48,405 nt of DNA. Origin: Silicimonas sp. Its GTDB lineage: Bacteria; Pseudomonadota; Alphaproteobacteria; Rhodobacterales; Rhodobacteraceae. Positions 17,733 through 26,608 of the stretch are shown here, one piece after another. The notes beneath the pieces are model-generated. The model had not been told where the DNA came from. It did no database searches and saw only the letters and a list, made by a program, of their open reading frames with translations. Location of the stretch: the NCBI GenBank assembly GCA_022824315.1, contig JAJEAC010000055.1, forward strand, positions 1 to 48,405, in the 5' to 3' direction. A program made the position numbers and the translations under genes. The first letter of the stretch is position 1. The number at the start of each line of letters is the position of its first letter.

Positions 17733-18953
17733 ATGACGGATGCTCTTTCACTTGCCCGTGCCATTGATGAGCAGGCCTGTCTCCGCACGCTTTCGGAAAT
17801 GGTCCGGTACAAGAGCCACTCCGGCACCGAAGGCGAGCGTGCGCTGGCCGAGCGCATGGTCGAGTTCATGTCCGAGATGGGTCTCGATGCACATTTGCAG
17901 CCCGTCGAGGGCGACCGTGTCAACGCCATCGGCGTGTGGCGCGGCACGGGTGGCGGCAAAAGCCTCTTGTTCAATGGCCATCTCGACACCAACCCCGTAA
18001 GCGAGGGCTGGACCGTCGATCCCTGGGGCGGGCTCGTCGACGACCAGTTCATCTACGGAATCGGCGTGTCGAACATGAAGGCGGGCGATGCCGCATCGCT
18101 CTGCGCGGTGCGCTCGCTGATCGAGGACGGCAGACGGCTGAAAGGCGACGTCATCCTCACCTACGTCGTCGGCGAATTGCAGGGCGGTGTCGGCACCTAC
18201 GCGGCCGTGAAGGCGGGAACGCGCGCGGACTACTTCATCAATTCCGAGCCCACGGACCTGCAGGCGCTGACCATGCATGCCGAAGCGTTCATGTTCACGA
18301 TCGAATTGACCGGAATCACCCGTCACATGTCCAAGCGCGAAGAGGCGGTCGACGCGATCCGCGCCGCCTGTGACCTGATTCCGCGCTTGACCGATTTGAC
18401 CTTTTCCGACGCGCCGAGCGACGAACACCGCGGCATCAACCGGGTGCATGTCGGAACCATCCGCGGCGCACTGGGCCATGGCTTCGAAGACTGGCGACCG
18501 CCACAGGTGGCGGACTTCGTGCGGATGACCGGATCGGGGCGAATCGGGCCCGGGCAGACGCAGGTGAACGCGCTGAGAGATTTCCGCGCGGTGCTGGACA
18601 CGCTGGAAAGTGACTGGCCGGGGCTGAAAGCGGAAATTCGGATCGAATCTCCCAGCGGCAATTCCCACATGCCGGCATTCGAAGTGGCAAAGGACGCACG
18701 GATCGTGACGGCGCTGAACGCTGCCTACGAGGCGATCCGGGGCGAACCGCAGCCCACGGGTGCGATCACGCCGCCGGGATACTACGGGACAGATGCCGGG
18801 CACCTCTTTGCGCATGGCGGCATGGAAGGCGTCGTCTGCGGACCGGGCGGCCGCTATAACACCATGCCGGACGAACGGGTCGACATCCCCGACTACCTCG
18901 ACATGGTGCGCATCTACCTGGTCACCATGTGTGACATCTGCGAGCTGCAATGA
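17733..18953 (+). CDS. M20-family amidohydrolase/deacylase (ArgE/DapE-like)
   Basis: A 406-residue M20 protein. The first metal motif is LLFNGHLDTNP. The second reads YGIGVSNMKAGD, with Asn where most members have the bridging Asp (GRGxxDMKG). The catalytic Glu pair region reads YVVGELQGGVG, with only one Glu of the usual pair. A late His lies in GTDAGHLFAHGG. It either belongs to a divergent M20 clade with altered metal binding or has reduced activity. An ATGA overlap (18950-18953) links it to the second M24 gene, so the two products are made together. Its likely role is hydrolysis of an imported N-acyl or amide substrate. Confidence 0.85.
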   Translation: MTDALSLARAIDEQACLRTLSEMVRYKSHSGTEGERALAERMVEFMSEMGLDAHLQPVEGDRVNAIGVWRGTGGGKSLLFNGHLDTNPVSEGWTVDPWGGLVDDQFIYGIGVSNMKAGDAASLCAVRSLIEDGRRLKGDVILTYVVGELQGGVGTYAAVKAGTRADYFINSEPTDLQALTMHAEAFMFTIELTGITRHMSKREEAVDAIRAACDLIPRLTDLTFSDAPSDEHRGINRVHVGTIRGALGHGFEDWRPPQVADFVRMTGSGRIGPGQTQVNALRDFRAVLDTLESDWPGLKAEIRIESPSGNSHMPAFEVAKDARIVTALNAAYEAIRGEPQPTGAITPPGYYGTDAGHLFAHGGMEGVVCGPGGRYNTMPDERVDIPDYLDMVRIYLVTMCDICELQ

Positions 18954-20161
18954 CGGGCGAGGCCTTTCAGGAAATCTCGGCAATGACCGCAGGTGGCCGC
19001 GCCGTGTCGCTGCGCTTTCCTCCGCAAGAGCATGCCGCCCGCCTGGCGGCCACGCGTGCTGAACTGAACGGCAGGGGGCTTGATGCGCTGCTCGTCTTCG
19101 CCCAGGAGAGCCATTACTACCTCACCGGCTACGACACCTCAGGTTACGTCTTCTTCCAGGCTGGCGTAGTCACGGCCGACGACCGGCCCACCGTCCTGCT
19201 GACCCGGCGCCCGGACCTGCGCCAGGCCGAAACGGCCTCGCTCTACGATGACGTCCGCATCTGGTTCAACGCCGAGGATGCCAACCCGGCAGAGGATTTG
19301 CGGGCGATCCTGCAAGAGCTTGGCCTGCGAAACGCACGTGTCGGGATTGAATATGCGACTTACGGGCTGACGGCCGCCAATGGCAGGCTGATCGAGGCCG
19401 CGCTGGGCGATTTCTGCAAACTGGAAGACGCGTCAGACATCGTGCGCCGCCAGCGGCTGGTCAAGTCCGAGGCCGAGCTTGCCATGGTGCGTGAGGCCGG
19501 ACGGCTGGCCGACGCGGCGGTTCTCGCGGCGGTCGAGGCCGCCGTGCCGGGCGCCACCGAAAGCGAGCTGAGCGCGGCGGCGCTCACCGCGATGCTGCGA
19601 GGAGGCGACGTTCCTTCAGGCGGCCCGCTGGTCAACACCGGACCGCGCGCGCTCTTCGGGCGCGGCATTGGCGGACCGCGCCGGATCGAAGAAAACGACC
19701 AGGTATTGATCGAACTGGCCGGGTCCTTTTGCCGTTATCACGTCTGCGTCGAATCCACCGTGGCTGTGGGCAAACCCGATCCGCGGCAAGCCGGGATGAT
19801 GACCGTGGCTGCGGATGCGCTCGATCAGATCAGGGACTCGGCCCGCCCAGGTGCGGCGCTTGGCACGCTCGACGACATTCACCGCAAGGTGCTGGACGCG
19901 GCCGGTTTCGCCACGGAACGCTTTGCAGCATGCGGCTACGCGCTGGGATGCACGTTCAGACCCACCTGGATGGACGTGCCGCCAATGATCTACAGCGGAA
20001 ATCCGCTGGTCATGGAACCTGGCATGGTGTTCTTCGTGCACATCATGATTCCGGATACGCGGACAGGCGTCATGGCGGGAATCGGCCAGACATTCGCGAT
20101 CCGCGAAAGCGGCCCGGTAGAGCTGTTCAGCAGCCTGCCCACCGAATTGTTCCGACGGTAA
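18950..20161 (+). CDS. M24-family creatinase-like protein (paralogue B)
   Basis: A 403-residue paralogue of the gene at 11526. The N-terminal segment LVFAQESHYYLTGYDTSGYV and the late segment YALGCTFRPTWMDVPPMIYS are close matches. As in paralogue A, the metal ligands and the usual catalytic His are replaced (ALFGRGIGGPRR, then ENDQVLIELAGSFCRYHVCVE). The ATG at 18950 overlaps the M20 stop; a second in-frame ATG at 18983 aligns with the start of paralogue A and could be the true start. The two copies bracket the importer and M20 gene, so a heterodimer or sequential action is possible. Function is not assignable beyond family. Confidence 0.85.
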   Translation: MTGEAFQEISAMTAGGRAVSLRFPPQEHAARLAATRAELNGRGLDALLVFAQESHYYLTGYDTSGYVFFQAGVVTADDRPTVLLTRRPDLRQAETASLYDDVRIWFNAEDANPAEDLRAILQELGLRNARVGIEYATYGLTAANGRLIEAALGDFCKLEDASDIVRRQRLVKSEAELAMVREAGRLADAAVLAAVEAAVPGATESELSAAALTAMLRGGDVPSGGPLVNTGPRALFGRGIGGPRRIEENDQVLIELAGSFCRYHVCVESTVAVGKPDPRQAGMMTVAADALDQIRDSARPGAALGTLDDIHRKVLDAAGFATERFAACGYALGCTFRPTWMDVPPMIYSGNPLVMEPGMVFFVHIMIPDTRTGVMAGIGQTFAIRESGPVELFSSLPTELFRR

Positions 20162-20184
20162 GTGCAACTTGGAGAGGAACCGCG

Positions 20185-21111
20185 ATGCCACTGCTTGAAT
20201 CCGACGCCAAGGGAGTCTTTGTCATTTCGGCGACGCCCTTCGCCGATGACGGCGCGATAGACTTCGAGAGCCTCGACCGCGCCATCGATTTCTATTTCGA
20301 CAAGGGCGCGGACGGAATCACCATTCTGGGAATGATGGGCGAAGCGCCGAAACTCGCGATGACCGAATCCCATGAGGTTTCGGCGCGCGCGATTGCGCGT
20401 GCCGGAAACAGGCCCGTGATCGTGGGGTGCTCGGCGCCGGGACTGGCAGCCATCGGCGAGCTTGGAAAGGCCTCGATGGATCTGGGCGCTGCAGGGATCA
20501 TGGTTGCGCCGCCTGGCACGCTCAAGACCGACAGCCAGATTGTCGGGTACTATCACGATGTCGCGCGAGCCCTGGGCGACGGCGTGCCGATCGTATTGCA
20601 GGACTTCCCGTTGGCCACGAACGTCCATGTCGCGCCAGAGGTCATCGGCCAGATCGTTGCGGATATCCCTGACATGGTGATGCTGAAGCACGAAGACTGG
20701 CCGGGCCTGGCGAAAATCACCGCAATCCGCAATGCGGAAAGCCGTGGACAGCGCCGGATTTCCATATTGTGCGGCAATGGCGGAGTGTTTCTGCCCGAGG
20801 AATTGGCGCGCGGCGCCGATGGCGCGATGACCGGCTTCGGCTATCCCGAGATGATGGTGACCGTGACGAAACTCGTGGCGCAAGGCGACCTGGCCCGGGC
20901 CCAGGACATCTTTGACGCTTATCTGCCGCTGGTTCGGTATGAACAGCAACCCGGAGTCGGGCTCGCCGTGCGGAAGCATGTGCTCGCTAGGCGGGGCGTG
21001 ATTGCGTCACCGATGATCCGCCCCCCGGGCCGGGGGCTTTCTGCGGAGGCAGTGGCGGAAGTCGACCGATTGGTTTCGCGACAGGCGCGGCGCCTCGAAG
21101 CCATCGGGTAG
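20185..21111 (+). CDS. DapA-family (dihydrodipicolinate synthase / NAL superfamily) enzyme, atypical active site
   Basis: A 308-residue TIM-barrel protein. The Schiff-base lysine is Lys168 in MVMLKHEDWPG. The motif that normally holds the catalytic Tyr (Y-N-x-P) reads QDFP, with Gln139 at the Tyr place, and the N-terminal G-S-T-G-E motif reads GMMGE. Class I aldolase chemistry is still possible through the lysine, but the usual proton relay is absent, so the reaction probably differs from DHDPS or Neu5Ac lyase. The ATG at 20185 follows GGAGAGG by a good distance; an in-frame extension to 19729 overlaps the M24 gene and is rejected. It is last in the operon. Confidence 0.88.
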   Translation: MPLLESDAKGVFVISATPFADDGAIDFESLDRAIDFYFDKGADGITILGMMGEAPKLAMTESHEVSARAIARAGNRPVIVGCSAPGLAAIGELGKASMDLGAAGIMVAPPGTLKTDSQIVGYYHDVARALGDGVPIVLQDFPLATNVHVAPEVIGQIVADIPDMVMLKHEDWPGLAKITAIRNAESRGQRRISILCGNGGVFLPEELARGADGAMTGFGYPEMMVTVTKLVAQGDLARAQDIFDAYLPLVRYEQQPGVGLAVRKHVLARRGVIASPMIRPPGRGLSAEAVAEVDRLVSRQARRLEAIG

Positions 21112-21329
21112 GGCCGAGCGCAACGCCGCTGCGGGACGGGACCGCCACGAGGTTCGCTGTCTCGGAATTCCGACGTGGTCGGGTCACTGCCGAAAGCTGC
21201 CGACGGCCACGATCAGGCGGCAATGTGACTCCACCTGATCCCATCCTTGACCTCAACCCCTCGGGCGGCGTCGGACTGGCGATTGGCGCCAGGCATCCGT
21301 CGCCACGGCTTCTTCGTCGACATCTTCGA

Positions 21330-21451
21330 CTTTGCCCAGGCGCCTGTGGCATTGGCAGGCAACACCTCTCAGTCCGGTTCCCCCTCGTCGGTCAGAAAGG
21401 GTTGGAGTGTGGCGCTTGCATCCCTGCGACCCCGGACTTTACCGGTTGCAC
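21330..21451 (-). pseudogene. Decayed 5' part of a cupin gene, second copy of the 3036-3386 gene
   Basis: Read on minus from a GTG at 21451, the first codons (VQPVK) match the cupin start MQPIR. After a 1-base shift the frame reads LQPFLTDEGEPD, identical in its core to the intact cupin (FQPFLTDEGEPD). It then meets TGA where the intact gene has Gly, followed by EVLPAN against EVLQVN. Beyond that similarity fades. Spacing from the potD stop (54 bases) matches locus 1 (50 bases). The remaining gap 21112-21329 holds nothing I recognise. Confidence 0.75.
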
Positions 21452-21471
21452 AGGTTGGTCCAGTTGCAATT

Positions 21472-21496
21472 GGGGCCGCGCCGTGAACGCGGCCCC
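21472..21496 (-). terminator. Strong GC hairpin just after potD
   Basis: GGGGCCGCG, loop CCGTGAA and CGCGGCCCC form a perfect 9-bp stem 8 bases past the potD stop on the minus strand. No clear T-run follows. The same loop and shorter stem recur at 3407-3425. Confidence 0.55.
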
Positions 21497-21504
21497 CGGT
21501 TGGC

Positions 21505-22542
21505 TCACTTCTTCACGTTCGTCCAGATCTGGTCATAGACGGCTTGCGTGGCTTCATCGCAAACCTCGATGAACACGGCTGGCCCAGCCGTGGCCGGTGG
21601 ATTGGACTCCGGCAGCGTCGCGAGTTCGGGATCGAGGTATTCGCCGACGCCCGAAAGTCCTGAGCCATAGCGGGCATAGTTCGAAACCGCCGCGATGTTT
21701 TCCGGCATCAGCAGGAAATCCATGAATGCGATCGCGCTGTCCCGATTTGGCGCGTCCTTCAAGAGGACGACGTTGTCCATCCATGCCACGTAGCCCTGGG
21801 TCGGGAAGGCGTATTTCAGGCTTCCTCTCTCGGCCCGGGCCTTGGCGCCGAAGCCATCGTAGATCTGGCCCACCGCGGCGTCGCCAGACACCAGAACCTC
21901 TTTCGCGGTGTCCGAATTGAACGATGCCCAATGGGCCTTTGCGTTCTGCAGCATGTCGTTCAACGCCTTCAGCTGCTCGCGGTCCGCGCTGCATTGCGGG
22001 ATGCCCAGGTGCAATGCTGCCATGGCCAGAACCTCGCCCTGGCTGTCCAGCATGTTGATCTTGCCCGAAAGCTCTGCGGGCGGATTGAACAGGATGTCCG
22101 TGGTGTCGATGTCCCCGTCATAGACCGCCGTATCCACCATGAAGCTGGTCGAGCCCCACTGGTACGGAATCGAGTGTTTCCAGCCCGGATCAAAGCTGGG
22201 ATCTGCCCATTCCGGCGCAATGTTGCCCTTGTTCTTCAATTCGCCGTCGCCGATCTCGTCCAGCATCCCTTCGCCGATCATGATCGACACCATGTAGTCG
22301 CCGGGAACCGCGACGTCGTAGGTGCCCATGCCGCCCGCCTTCAGGGAGGCCAGCATCGCTTCGTTGGAATCGTAGGTGTCCATGGTCACCTCGATGCCCG
22401 TCTCGGACGTGAATTTGTCCAGAAGCTCCTGCGGGATGTACTCGAACCAGTGGTAGATGACGATCTTGCCCTCGGCACTGACCGACGTGGCCCCAAGGGT
22501 GAGTGCAACTGCCGCTGCGGCTGTCTTCGCGAAGATATGCAT
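21505..22542 (-). CDS. ABC importer, polyamine-type solute-binding protein (PotD/PotF family)
   Basis: A 345-residue periplasmic binding protein. A signal peptide (KTAAAAVALTLGATSVSA) is followed by the mature start EGKIVIYHWFEYIPQELLDK, close to the PotD/PotF signature. It continues with YDSNEAMLASLKAGGMGTYDVAVPGDYM and YQWGSTSFMVDT. AAGGAG precedes the ATG. It closes the potABCD-type operon. Family members bind putrescine, spermidine or related di-cations; given the neighbouring amine-dehydrogenase-like flavoprotein, another amine is possible. A decayed partial copy lies at 3436-3801. Confidence 0.92.
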   Translation of the reverse strand: MHIFAKTAAAAVALTLGATSVSAEGKIVIYHWFEYIPQELLDKFTSETGIEVTMDTYDSNEAMLASLKAGGMGTYDVAVPGDYMVSIMIGEGMLDEIGDGELKNKGNIAPEWADPSFDPGWKHSIPYQWGSTSFMVDTAVYDGDIDTTDILFNPPAELSGKINMLDSQGEVLAMAALHLGIPQCSADREQLKALNDMLQNAKAHWASFNSDTAKEVLVSGDAAVGQIYDGFGAKARAERGSLKYAFPTQGYVAWMDNVVLLKDAPNRDSAIAFMDFLLMPENIAAVSNYARYGSGLSGVGEYLDPELATLPESNPPATAGPAVFIEVCDEATQAVYDQIWTNVKK

Positions 22543-22552
22543 GTCGTTCTCC

Positions 22553-23359
22553 TTATGTTGAATTGTCTTTCTTGCCTACGATGTAGCTGATGGTGACCAT
22601 TGCAATGGACACGACAAGCAGCATGGTCGAGATCGCCATGATGTTCGGCTTGATCCCTTGTTTCACCGACCCAAAGATCGCCGTGGGCAGCGTCTCGACA
22701 CCTGCACCCTTGACGAAATTGGTGATGATGAAGTCGTCGAGGCTAACGATGAAGGCAAGCAGAAATCCGGCGATGATGCCGGGCATCATCATCGGCAGCA
22801 GGACGCGCCGGAAGGCCTGGGCCTTGGTCGCGTAAAGATCCTGCGCAGCTTGTTCAAAGGTATCCTCTATCCCCTGCATCCGCGCCTGTATCGGAAGGTA
22901 GGCAAAGGGGATGCAGAAGGCGATGTGGGCCGCCAGGATGGTCAGGTATCCTCGCGTGAACCCGATGGAGTTGAAGAAAATCAGCGTGGCAACCGCCGTC
23001 ACGATCTCCGGCACCATCAATGGCAGCGAAATCAATCCGAGCGACGCCATGCGCAGCCGAAACCGGCCACCGCGCACGATTGCCGTTGCCGCCGATGTGG
23101 CAATGGCCGTCGACATCGTGGCGGCGATCAAGGCGATCGTGAATGAATTGATGGCTGCCTGCTTGAACTTGCCCGACTCGGGGCCCCAAAAGACATCCGC
23201 GTACCATTGCAGCGAAAGCCCTTCCCAAACGGTGATCGAGCGCGATGCGTTGAACGAGTAGATCGTCACGATGATCAACGGGGCATATAGCACGAAGAGG
23301 CACAGCATCGTTATGGCTCTGGACCCGGAATAGGTTCGGACATCGCCGCGAGAGCTCAT
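22553..23359 (-). CDS. ABC importer permease, PotC type
   Basis: A 268-residue permease. The first helix is [19 protein letters not shown] and the PotC-type EAA loop reads [20 protein letters not shown] followed by [12 protein letters not shown]. The conserved [15 protein letters not shown] follows. The ATG at 23359 overlaps the potB stop (ATGA). A longer open frame to 24040 covers potB in a shadow frame and is rejected. It forms the channel with the PotB-type protein. Confidence 0.92.
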   Translation of the reverse strand: MSSRGDVRTYSGSRAITMLCLFVLYAPLIIVTIYSFNASRSITVWEGLSLQWYADVFWGPESGKFKQAAINSFTIALIAATMSTAIATSAATAIVRGGRFRLRMASLGLISLPLMVPEIVTAVATLIFFNSIGFTRGYLTILAAHIAFCIPFAYLPIQARMQGIEDTFEQAAQDLYATKAQAFRRVLLPMMMPGIIAGFLLAFIVSLDDFIITNFVKGAGVETLPTAIFGSVKQGIKPNIMAISTMLLVVSIAMVTISYIVGKKDNST

Positions 23360-24288
23360 GGCGTTGCCTCCCGGTCGGCTCTTGCCTGCTGGCGGGCAAG
23401 GAACATGAGGATGACAAGGACCAGCGTCAGAAGGATCATCGAAGCGGCGGCCCCGAACGGCCAGTTGCCTGCATTGCCCTTGAACTGCTCCTCGATCAGC
23501 GAGCCGATCATGAAGTTCTTTGCCCCACCCAGCAAGTCCGGGGCCAGGAATGCGCCAAGCGAGGGCACGAAGACCAGAATGCAGCCAGCGATGATGCCCG
23601 GGCGCACGCTGGGAATCACGATCCGTCGCAAGGTCGTCCACTTGCTGGCGTAAAGGTCGGCGGCGGCTTCGCTCAGGGCGAAGTTGTATCGCTCGACGCT
23701 GGCATAGATCGGCAAGACCATGAAGGGCAGATAACTGTAGAAGAGGCCGATCTGGACGGCAGCGTTGGTGTTGATGATGCGGATCGGGTCGTCGATGAGA
23801 CCGGTTGCGAGCAGAAAGTCGTTCAGCGGACCCTGATCGCGAAGAAGAAACTTCATCGAAACCGTGCGAATCAGCAAGTTCACCCAATAGGGAATCGTGA
23901 TCAGGAACACCCACACGGTGCGCGTCCGGGCGGGCCGGGTGGCGATGAAATAGGCAGTCGGGAAGCCGATCAACAGGGCCAGCAAGGTGGCAAGGCCCGC
24001 CTGCCAGATCGAGCGCCAGAAGATCAGGATGTAGGTCCAATCGATCCTTGCCGGTTCGTCGCCAAAGAGCCCGCGATCGAAGAAAAACTGGTCATAGGCA
24101 GCAAGCGTGAACTCCCATATGACGCCACCGCGGAATTCCTTTGTCAGGAAGGAATAGACCAGCATCATCGCGACAGGCGCCAAGACGAAGATGCAGAGAA
24201 CGGCCCAGGAAGGCAGCAAGAGCCAGTTCCGCGCACTGGCGTAAGTGTTGCTGCGGGCAGAGCCGCCGGTTGCAGCAGCGCCCGCCAT
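23356..24288 (-). CDS. ABC importer permease, PotB type
   Basis: A 310-residue permease with about six helices; the first is [20 protein letters not shown]. The PotB signature [16 protein letters not shown] is present, and the coupling loop reads [20 protein letters not shown] followed by PSVRPGII. It overlaps potA by one base (TGATG at 24288) and potC by four. It is a partner of the PotC-type permease. Confidence 0.92.
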   Translation of the reverse strand: MAGAAATGGSARSNTYASARNWLLLPSWAVLCIFVLAPVAMMLVYSFLTKEFRGGVIWEFTLAAYDQFFFDRGLFGDEPARIDWTYILIFWRSIWQAGLATLLALLIGFPTAYFIATRPARTRTVWVFLITIPYWVNLLIRTVSMKFLLRDQGPLNDFLLATGLIDDPIRIINTNAAVQIGLFYSYLPFMVLPIYASVERYNFALSEAAADLYASKWTTLRRIVIPSVRPGIIAGCILVFVPSLGAFLAPDLLGGAKNFMIGSLIEEQFKGNAGNWPFGAAASMILLTLVLVILMFLARQQARADREATP

Positions 24289-25370
24289 CAGTCTTCCAGC
24301 ATCCTGGCTGCACCGGCTTCCACCGTGATCGCGACTTCCGTGCCGGGATCAAGGATCGTCGCCACGCCTGCGGCGGAATTCTGGGTGCGCACGGTCAACG
24401 CAATGCCGCCCTGAAGCTGAACAACGGTCTGCACGTCAGTGCCGACGAAGATGTTCTCCTTGACTGTGCCGCGCCACGGATCGCCGTTGGCCGCGGCGAG
24501 CGTCATGCGCTCGGGACGGATGGAAATGTGGACATCCGCCCCAGGACGGGCGTTGCCGATGGCATCGCATTCCAGCGTCAAGCCGTTGCCAAGGCGGCAC
24601 GTCGCGACCGAGGCGTCAACCGCTTCCAGGCGGGCATCAAGGAGATTGGTCTCGCCAATGAAGTCGGCGACAAAGCGGTTCACGGGTCGTTCGTAGATGT
24701 CGCGCGCTTCGCCCAGCTGCTGAAGACGTCCCGCCGACATGACCGCGATGCGGTCGGACATGGTCAGGGCCTCTTCCTGGTCGTGGGTCACGAAGGTGAA
24801 GGTGATCCCGGTTTCTCGCTGGATCGATTTCAATTCGGACCGCATCGCCTGCCTCAGCTTCAGGTCCAGCGCAGAAAGCGGTTCGTCCAGCAACAGCACT
24901 TTCGGTTGGGGCGCCAGAGCACGGGCGAGGGCCACGCGCTGCTGCTGGCCGCCAGAAAGCTGGGACGGCTTCCGTGCCGAAAACGGGGTCAATTGAACCA
25001 GCTCCAGCATTTCGCACGCCTTCTTGCGGGCGGCGTCTCTCGAGCTGCCCCTCATTTCCAGCCCGAACATGACGTTTTCCTCGATCGTCATGTGCGGGAA
25101 CAGCGCATAGTTCTGGAACACGGTGTTCACGGGCCTCTGATGCGGCGGAAGGTTCTCGATCTCTTCGCCGAACAGGAAAATCTCTCCCTCCGTCACGTCT
25201 TCGAACCCTGCGATCATCCTCAGCAATGTGGTCTTGCCGCAACCCGACGGGCCAAGCAGCGTAAAGAACTCGTTGTCCCGAATCGAGAGCGTGATGGACT
25301 GAAGCGCGGTGAAACTCCCGTAGCGCTTCACGGCATTGCGCACATCGATTGCGTTCCGTGTGTCCGGCAT
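24288..25370 (-). CDS. ABC importer ATPase, PotA type
   Basis: A 360-residue ATPase. Walker A is GPSGCGKTT, the signature [15 protein letters not shown] and Walker B VLLLDEPLSALD, with the following switch His in FVTHDQEEAL. The C-terminal TOBE regulatory domain includes ISIRPERMTL. It energises PotBCD-type import. The 107-base gap upstream, towards the ArgE-like gene, has a CTAGCAT / ATGCTAG inverted repeat that might be a control element, though it is weak. The start is ATG at 25370. Confidence 0.92.
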   Translation of the reverse strand: MPDTRNAIDVRNAVKRYGSFTALQSITLSIRDNEFFTLLGPSGCGKTTLLRMIAGFEDVTEGEIFLFGEEIENLPPHQRPVNTVFQNYALFPHMTIEENVMFGLEMRGSSRDAARKKACEMLELVQLTPFSARKPSQLSGGQQQRVALARALAPQPKVLLLDEPLSALDLKLRQAMRSELKSIQRETGITFTFVTHDQEEALTMSDRIAVMSAGRLQQLGEARDIYERPVNRFVADFIGETNLLDARLEAVDASVATCRLGNGLTLECDAIGNARPGADVHISIRPERMTLAAANGDPWRGTVKENIFVGTDVQTVVQLQGGIALTVRTQNSAAGVATILDPGTEVAITVEAGAARMLED

Positions 25371-25477
25371 TCCTCGTCCCTTTGCCTAGCATCACGCGAA
25401 GTCTGCCGATTCAAGCGAATGCTAGCAACGATCAATTCACCTTTGCAGTCCCCCGAAAGGGTCAGGCGATCGAGCCG

Positions 25478-26608
25478 TCACATTCCTGACAATGTCGTTA
25501 GAATCCGATCCATCATCGCGTGGCAGGCGACCATCTGGTCAACGGTCACGAACTCGTCGGGCTTGTGCCCCTGCCCGTCCATCGAGCCAGGGCCGCACAC
25601 CACGGTCGGGATGCCTGCGCCGTCGAAGAACCCTGCTTCGGTGCCAAAGGCGACCTTGGTCGTGATGCTCGTGCCGGCCAAGGAGCAGGCCAATCGAGTG
25701 ACCCTTGCGGTTGGGGACGTCTGCAGTCCCGGATAGGCGATGGTCTGTTCGAGATCGATTCTCTCCCCGGCCATTGCGTTGATCTTGTTGAGAATCACGT
25801 CTGGGTCGTCATCAGCAAGATACCGGATCTCGAACTGCATCTCCGCCCTGTGCGGAACGATGTTCAGCGACGTGCCGCCCGCCATCTGACCAACGTGAAA
25901 GGTGGTATGGGAAATGTCGTAGTCGGCATCACGCGCACCGTTTTCGGCATACCAGTCCTGAAGCTCGCGCAGCCGGCCCATGAAATCCGCAGCGACGTAG
26001 AGGGCGTTTTCGAGCTTCGGTGCGAGGGACGAATGCCCTGCCTCGCCATGGGCGATGGCCCGAAACCCGAACTTGCCCTTGTGGCCAATGGCCACCGCCA
26101 TTTCGGTGGGTTCGCCCACAATGGCCGCGCGAGGCGTGCCCAGAACGTCGGGAAGAGCGTCAATCATGCGGGCGATCCCAAGGCAGCCGAATTCCTCGTC
26201 GTAAGAGACGGACAGCTTGAGGGGTTCCTTCAGGCCGACCTTGCTTGCGCGGTCCGCCAAGGCCAGCATGGCGGCCAGAAAGCCTTTCATGTCCGTCGTT
26301 CCGCGGCCGTACAACCGGTTGTCGACGCGGGTCAGGCGAAAGGGATCGCGCGACCAGCCTTGGCCGAGCACGGGCACGACATCGGCATGAGCGGACAGCA
26401 AAATGCCGTCACCTTCAGGTCCAAGGCGTGCGTAAAGCCCTGCTTTTTGCCACGTCCGGTCCGGCATCAGGTGCACGGTGAAGCCACGATCCCGCAAATA
26501 GGTTTGGACGTAGTCGATCAGCGTCAGGTTCGAATTCTCACTGACCGTATCGAACGCGATCAGCCGATCCAGAACCGTCAGGGTTTCGGCGAATCCGTCC
26601 TCGCTCAT
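25478..26608 (-). CDS. M20A-family deacetylase, ArgE type (acetylornithine deacetylase-like)
   Basis: A 376-residue M20 metallohydrolase with all usual residues: SAHADVVP, LYGRGTTDMKGF (bridging Asp), SVSYDEEFGCLG (catalytic Glu pair), VGEPTEM, the dimer domain with AHGEAGHSS, FGTEAGFFDGAG and the terminal GPGSMDGQGHKPDEFV. This is close to ArgE in every motif. In an amine-catabolic operon it may deacetylate an N-acetyl di-amine or amino acid instead of serving arginine synthesis. Its start directly abuts the stop of the TMADH-like gene (26608/26609), implying co-translation. Confidence 0.9.
   Translation of the reverse strand: MSEDGFAETLTVLDRLIAFDTVSENSNLTLIDYVQTYLRDRGFTVHLMPDRTWQKAGLYARLGPEGDGILLSAHADVVPVLGQGWSRDPFRLTRVDNRLYGRGTTDMKGFLAAMLALADRASKVGLKEPLKLSVSYDEEFGCLGIARMIDALPDVLGTPRAAIVGEPTEMAVAIGHKGKFGFRAIAHGEAGHSSLAPKLENALYVAADFMGRLRELQDWYAENGARDADYDISHTTFHVGQMAGGTSLNIVPHRAEMQFEIRYLADDDPDVILNKINAMAGERIDLEQTIAYPGLQTSPTARVTRLACSLAGTSITTKVAFGTEAGFFDGAGIPTVVCGPGSMDGQGHKPDEFVTVDQMVACHAMMDRILTTLSGM

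Noticed and set aside
21225..21572. Plus-strand open frame similar to one at 3099-3656
   Set aside because: The likeness is the antisense reflection of the duplicated cupin/potD sequence on the minus strand, not a gene family.
25386..25425. Inverted repeat CTAGCAT ... ATGCTAG upstream of potA as an operator
   Set aside because: Arms of 7 bases with a 26-base spacer in a 107-base gap are weak, and no regulator gene is adjacent.
24141..25736. 531-codon plus-strand open frame opposite potA/potB
   Set aside because: Antisense to motif-complete ABC genes; composition is His/Arg-rich shadow sequence.
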